From assembly GCF_901709675.1 (NCBI RefSeq), contig NC_051094.1:746001-810000 (forward strand): a stretch of DNA of 64,000 nt. The letters run 5' to 3'. Position 1 is the first letter of the stretch. Every line of letters begins with the position of its first letter. The notes beneath the pieces were generated by a model. It had not been told where the DNA came from and did no database searches. It saw only the letters and a program-made list of their open reading frames with translations. Below are positions 62,401-64,000 of the stretch, piece after piece. Source of the DNA: Syngnathus acus (lineage: Eukaryota > Chordata > Actinopteri > Syngnathiformes > Syngnathidae). The translations under genes and the position numbers were made by a program.

Positions 62401-64000
62401 TCTGACTTCCTCGCAATAAGTCAACGGAAGTCGTCAAACTTTTATCAATGACCTAAGGCTCCTCTTTAATTGTTAATGGAATTCAATTCAGCTTGATACC
62501 ACGGCACACAACAGCAACCCTCTGTTTAACAGCAGCCAGTCGTGTGGCTTCAAAGTTGAATGGTCTAATTTGATCAGACAGTCGTCAAAATCGAAGCTGT
62601 CCTTGGACGTGTATGCCGATTCCACGTAGGTGCTGCGAGCCGGTGCGGCTGGGGATGGATGACTTGTTCAAAAGCAGAAACATGAAAGAAAATCCTCTTG
62701 TTCCAAACTGTGTTCTCGGGTACAAAACAAGAATACAAGAGCTTGGACCGAACCAGTGATCCAGGAAGAACAGGATTCGGGTGACCGATTTCAGTCGTAA
62801 AAATTATCTGTGGTCTCTAAAGGGGATTAATCCGCTCTTAGTTATTTATTTATTTTTGATATACCCAGACTGAAGTTCTCGATAGTAACCTTTGGAAACT
62901 CGACACAAATGACTCCCACAAATATCTTTTTCTCTCATTTGAGGCTGATTTGTTTTTAAAGGAGGCTCTGAATCATTTGTAGCGTCGTGTTACAAGCTAT
63001 TGCGTTGGCTAGCTATTAATTCGTCTCTGTGGTGGGCCTCCCTCAATGTGGAACAATGCTCCAACACGCTTTATCCTCCTCCCGCCACTTAAGTGCGGGG
63101 ACAGCCGTGTCCGACATCGCCGTCATATCCAGTGTACTGTGGAAGCCTACAAGTCAAATGAACGTCAGAGCGACTTCTCAGCAGGATTAGGTCACACTCG
63201 AGCCGCCTAGAGGATGGGAGGTCAATTGGACTGCATCCAATTAGCTGCCTGTGACGGGTGGCCGTGACGGGCCTAACGCTGCGGCGACATCTTATTCCTC
63301 ACGGAAGGGATGGAGGAGTGGAAGAATAATAGAAGAACAAACAAGTCACGACTCGGGGAGAAGACCCAGCAGATACTCATTAGACGAGAATCTCTCCTGA
63401 CTCTGCGCCATCCTCCCTTTTTTGCTCCACTGGATGAGATGAGAGGGGGGGGGGAAACAAAAATCTTTATTCAGGCTCATTTGGACAGCAATTTTTCCAC
63501 TTTGCGGAATACACAGCGAGTTGTATTGACAGCTCGTTTGATTGCGTTCATTTCAAGTGTTTGAATATCTGTCTGCGGTGACAGCGTATCTGCTTTCAAA
63601 GGAAAGTGGCGACACTTGGTGAAGAAACTCTTCCTTGGAGTTTTGTGCTTTTCTTTTGTTTTAAATGATGTCAAATATTCATTCATGAACTTCAATACTG
63701 CCTCTACGTGAGTTAATAAAAATAGGAGCGAGTCTGCTGTGTGTTGTCCCTTTAGAGGAGACATTTGCAAAGTTTACATTAAAGGTTAAGATAAAAGCAC
63801 TCACAGTAATCCATAGCCACTGTTTATAAATGTATTTTCAATCGAGAAAGTCAAGGTTTGAGAAATGCTATCTTTCGAGAGGAAAATCACTTTCAACACT
63901 TCGAAGTAATTACTCCGAGCGAGCTAGAGAGCGCCTCCCCGAGAACTAAACTCTTCTCGGTGGTTAAGACAGTAAACAAGTGGTGGAAAAGGAGGCTGAG

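Larger units (their letters stand above)
48591..64000. other. Intergenic or distant-intron stretch, no gene recognised
   Basis: Mostly unique AT-rich sequence with simple repeats (52796-52925, 53003-53060, 58150-58200, 59373-59425). The largest ORFs, at 59597-60067 (+), 56071-56448 (+), 55418-55801 (+) and 56692-57063 (+), show no recognisable domain. I see no tRNA, rRNA or recognisable exon, but a single short exon of a neighbouring gene could be missed. Confidence 0.45.

Overview
The window looks like nuclear DNA of a bony (teleost) fish. It is AT-leaning and gene-poor, with long non-coding stretches, many simple repeats, non-LTR retroelement tails of the type common in ray-finned fish (ending in TTGAC repeats) and short inverted-repeat DNA transposons. 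One protein-coding gene can be recognised: rtn4r, the Nogo-66 receptor 1 (NgR1), on the + strand. No bacterial, viral or plasmid features were seen, and the species cannot be named from sequence alone.

Layout. Positions 1-1277 hold a tetranucleotide array, a pyrimidine- and GC-box-rich probable promoter and the probable 5' UTR, which carries a short upstream ORF. Coding exon 1 (1278-1299) supplies only seven codons plus one base and ends at a consensus GTGAGT donor. A 30,765-bp intron (1300-32064) follows. It holds a 112-bp CA array, a Z-DNA-type GC tract, a diverged 200-bp tandem duplication, several LINE-tail relics, a TA-flanked 914-bp inverted-repeat element (27341-28254) and a 165-bp hAT-like element (30295-30459). 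Coding exon 2 (32065-33446) encodes almost all of the 467-aa receptor. The transcript probably ends near 34135, after an AATAAA signal.

Positions 34136-64000 are apparently intergenic, or intronic to a gene not recognised here. This part holds a second hAT-like element (42332-42727), a 416-bp TA-flanked inverted-repeat element (48175-48590), a second copy of the LINE tail, two copies of a tiny palindromic repeat, and simple repeats. None of the ORFs in this half resembles a known protein.

The gene works alone here. The predicted protein is a secreted-then-GPI-anchored leucine-rich-repeat receptor of neurons. The most unusual structural observation concerns the two TA-flanked elements. They differ in length and interior but share the same terminal plan: TACCGT ends, a TATAA..CGCACC core, and that core repeated in tandem with exactly 17-bp spacing. 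This suggests two non-autonomous families recognised by one type of transposase.
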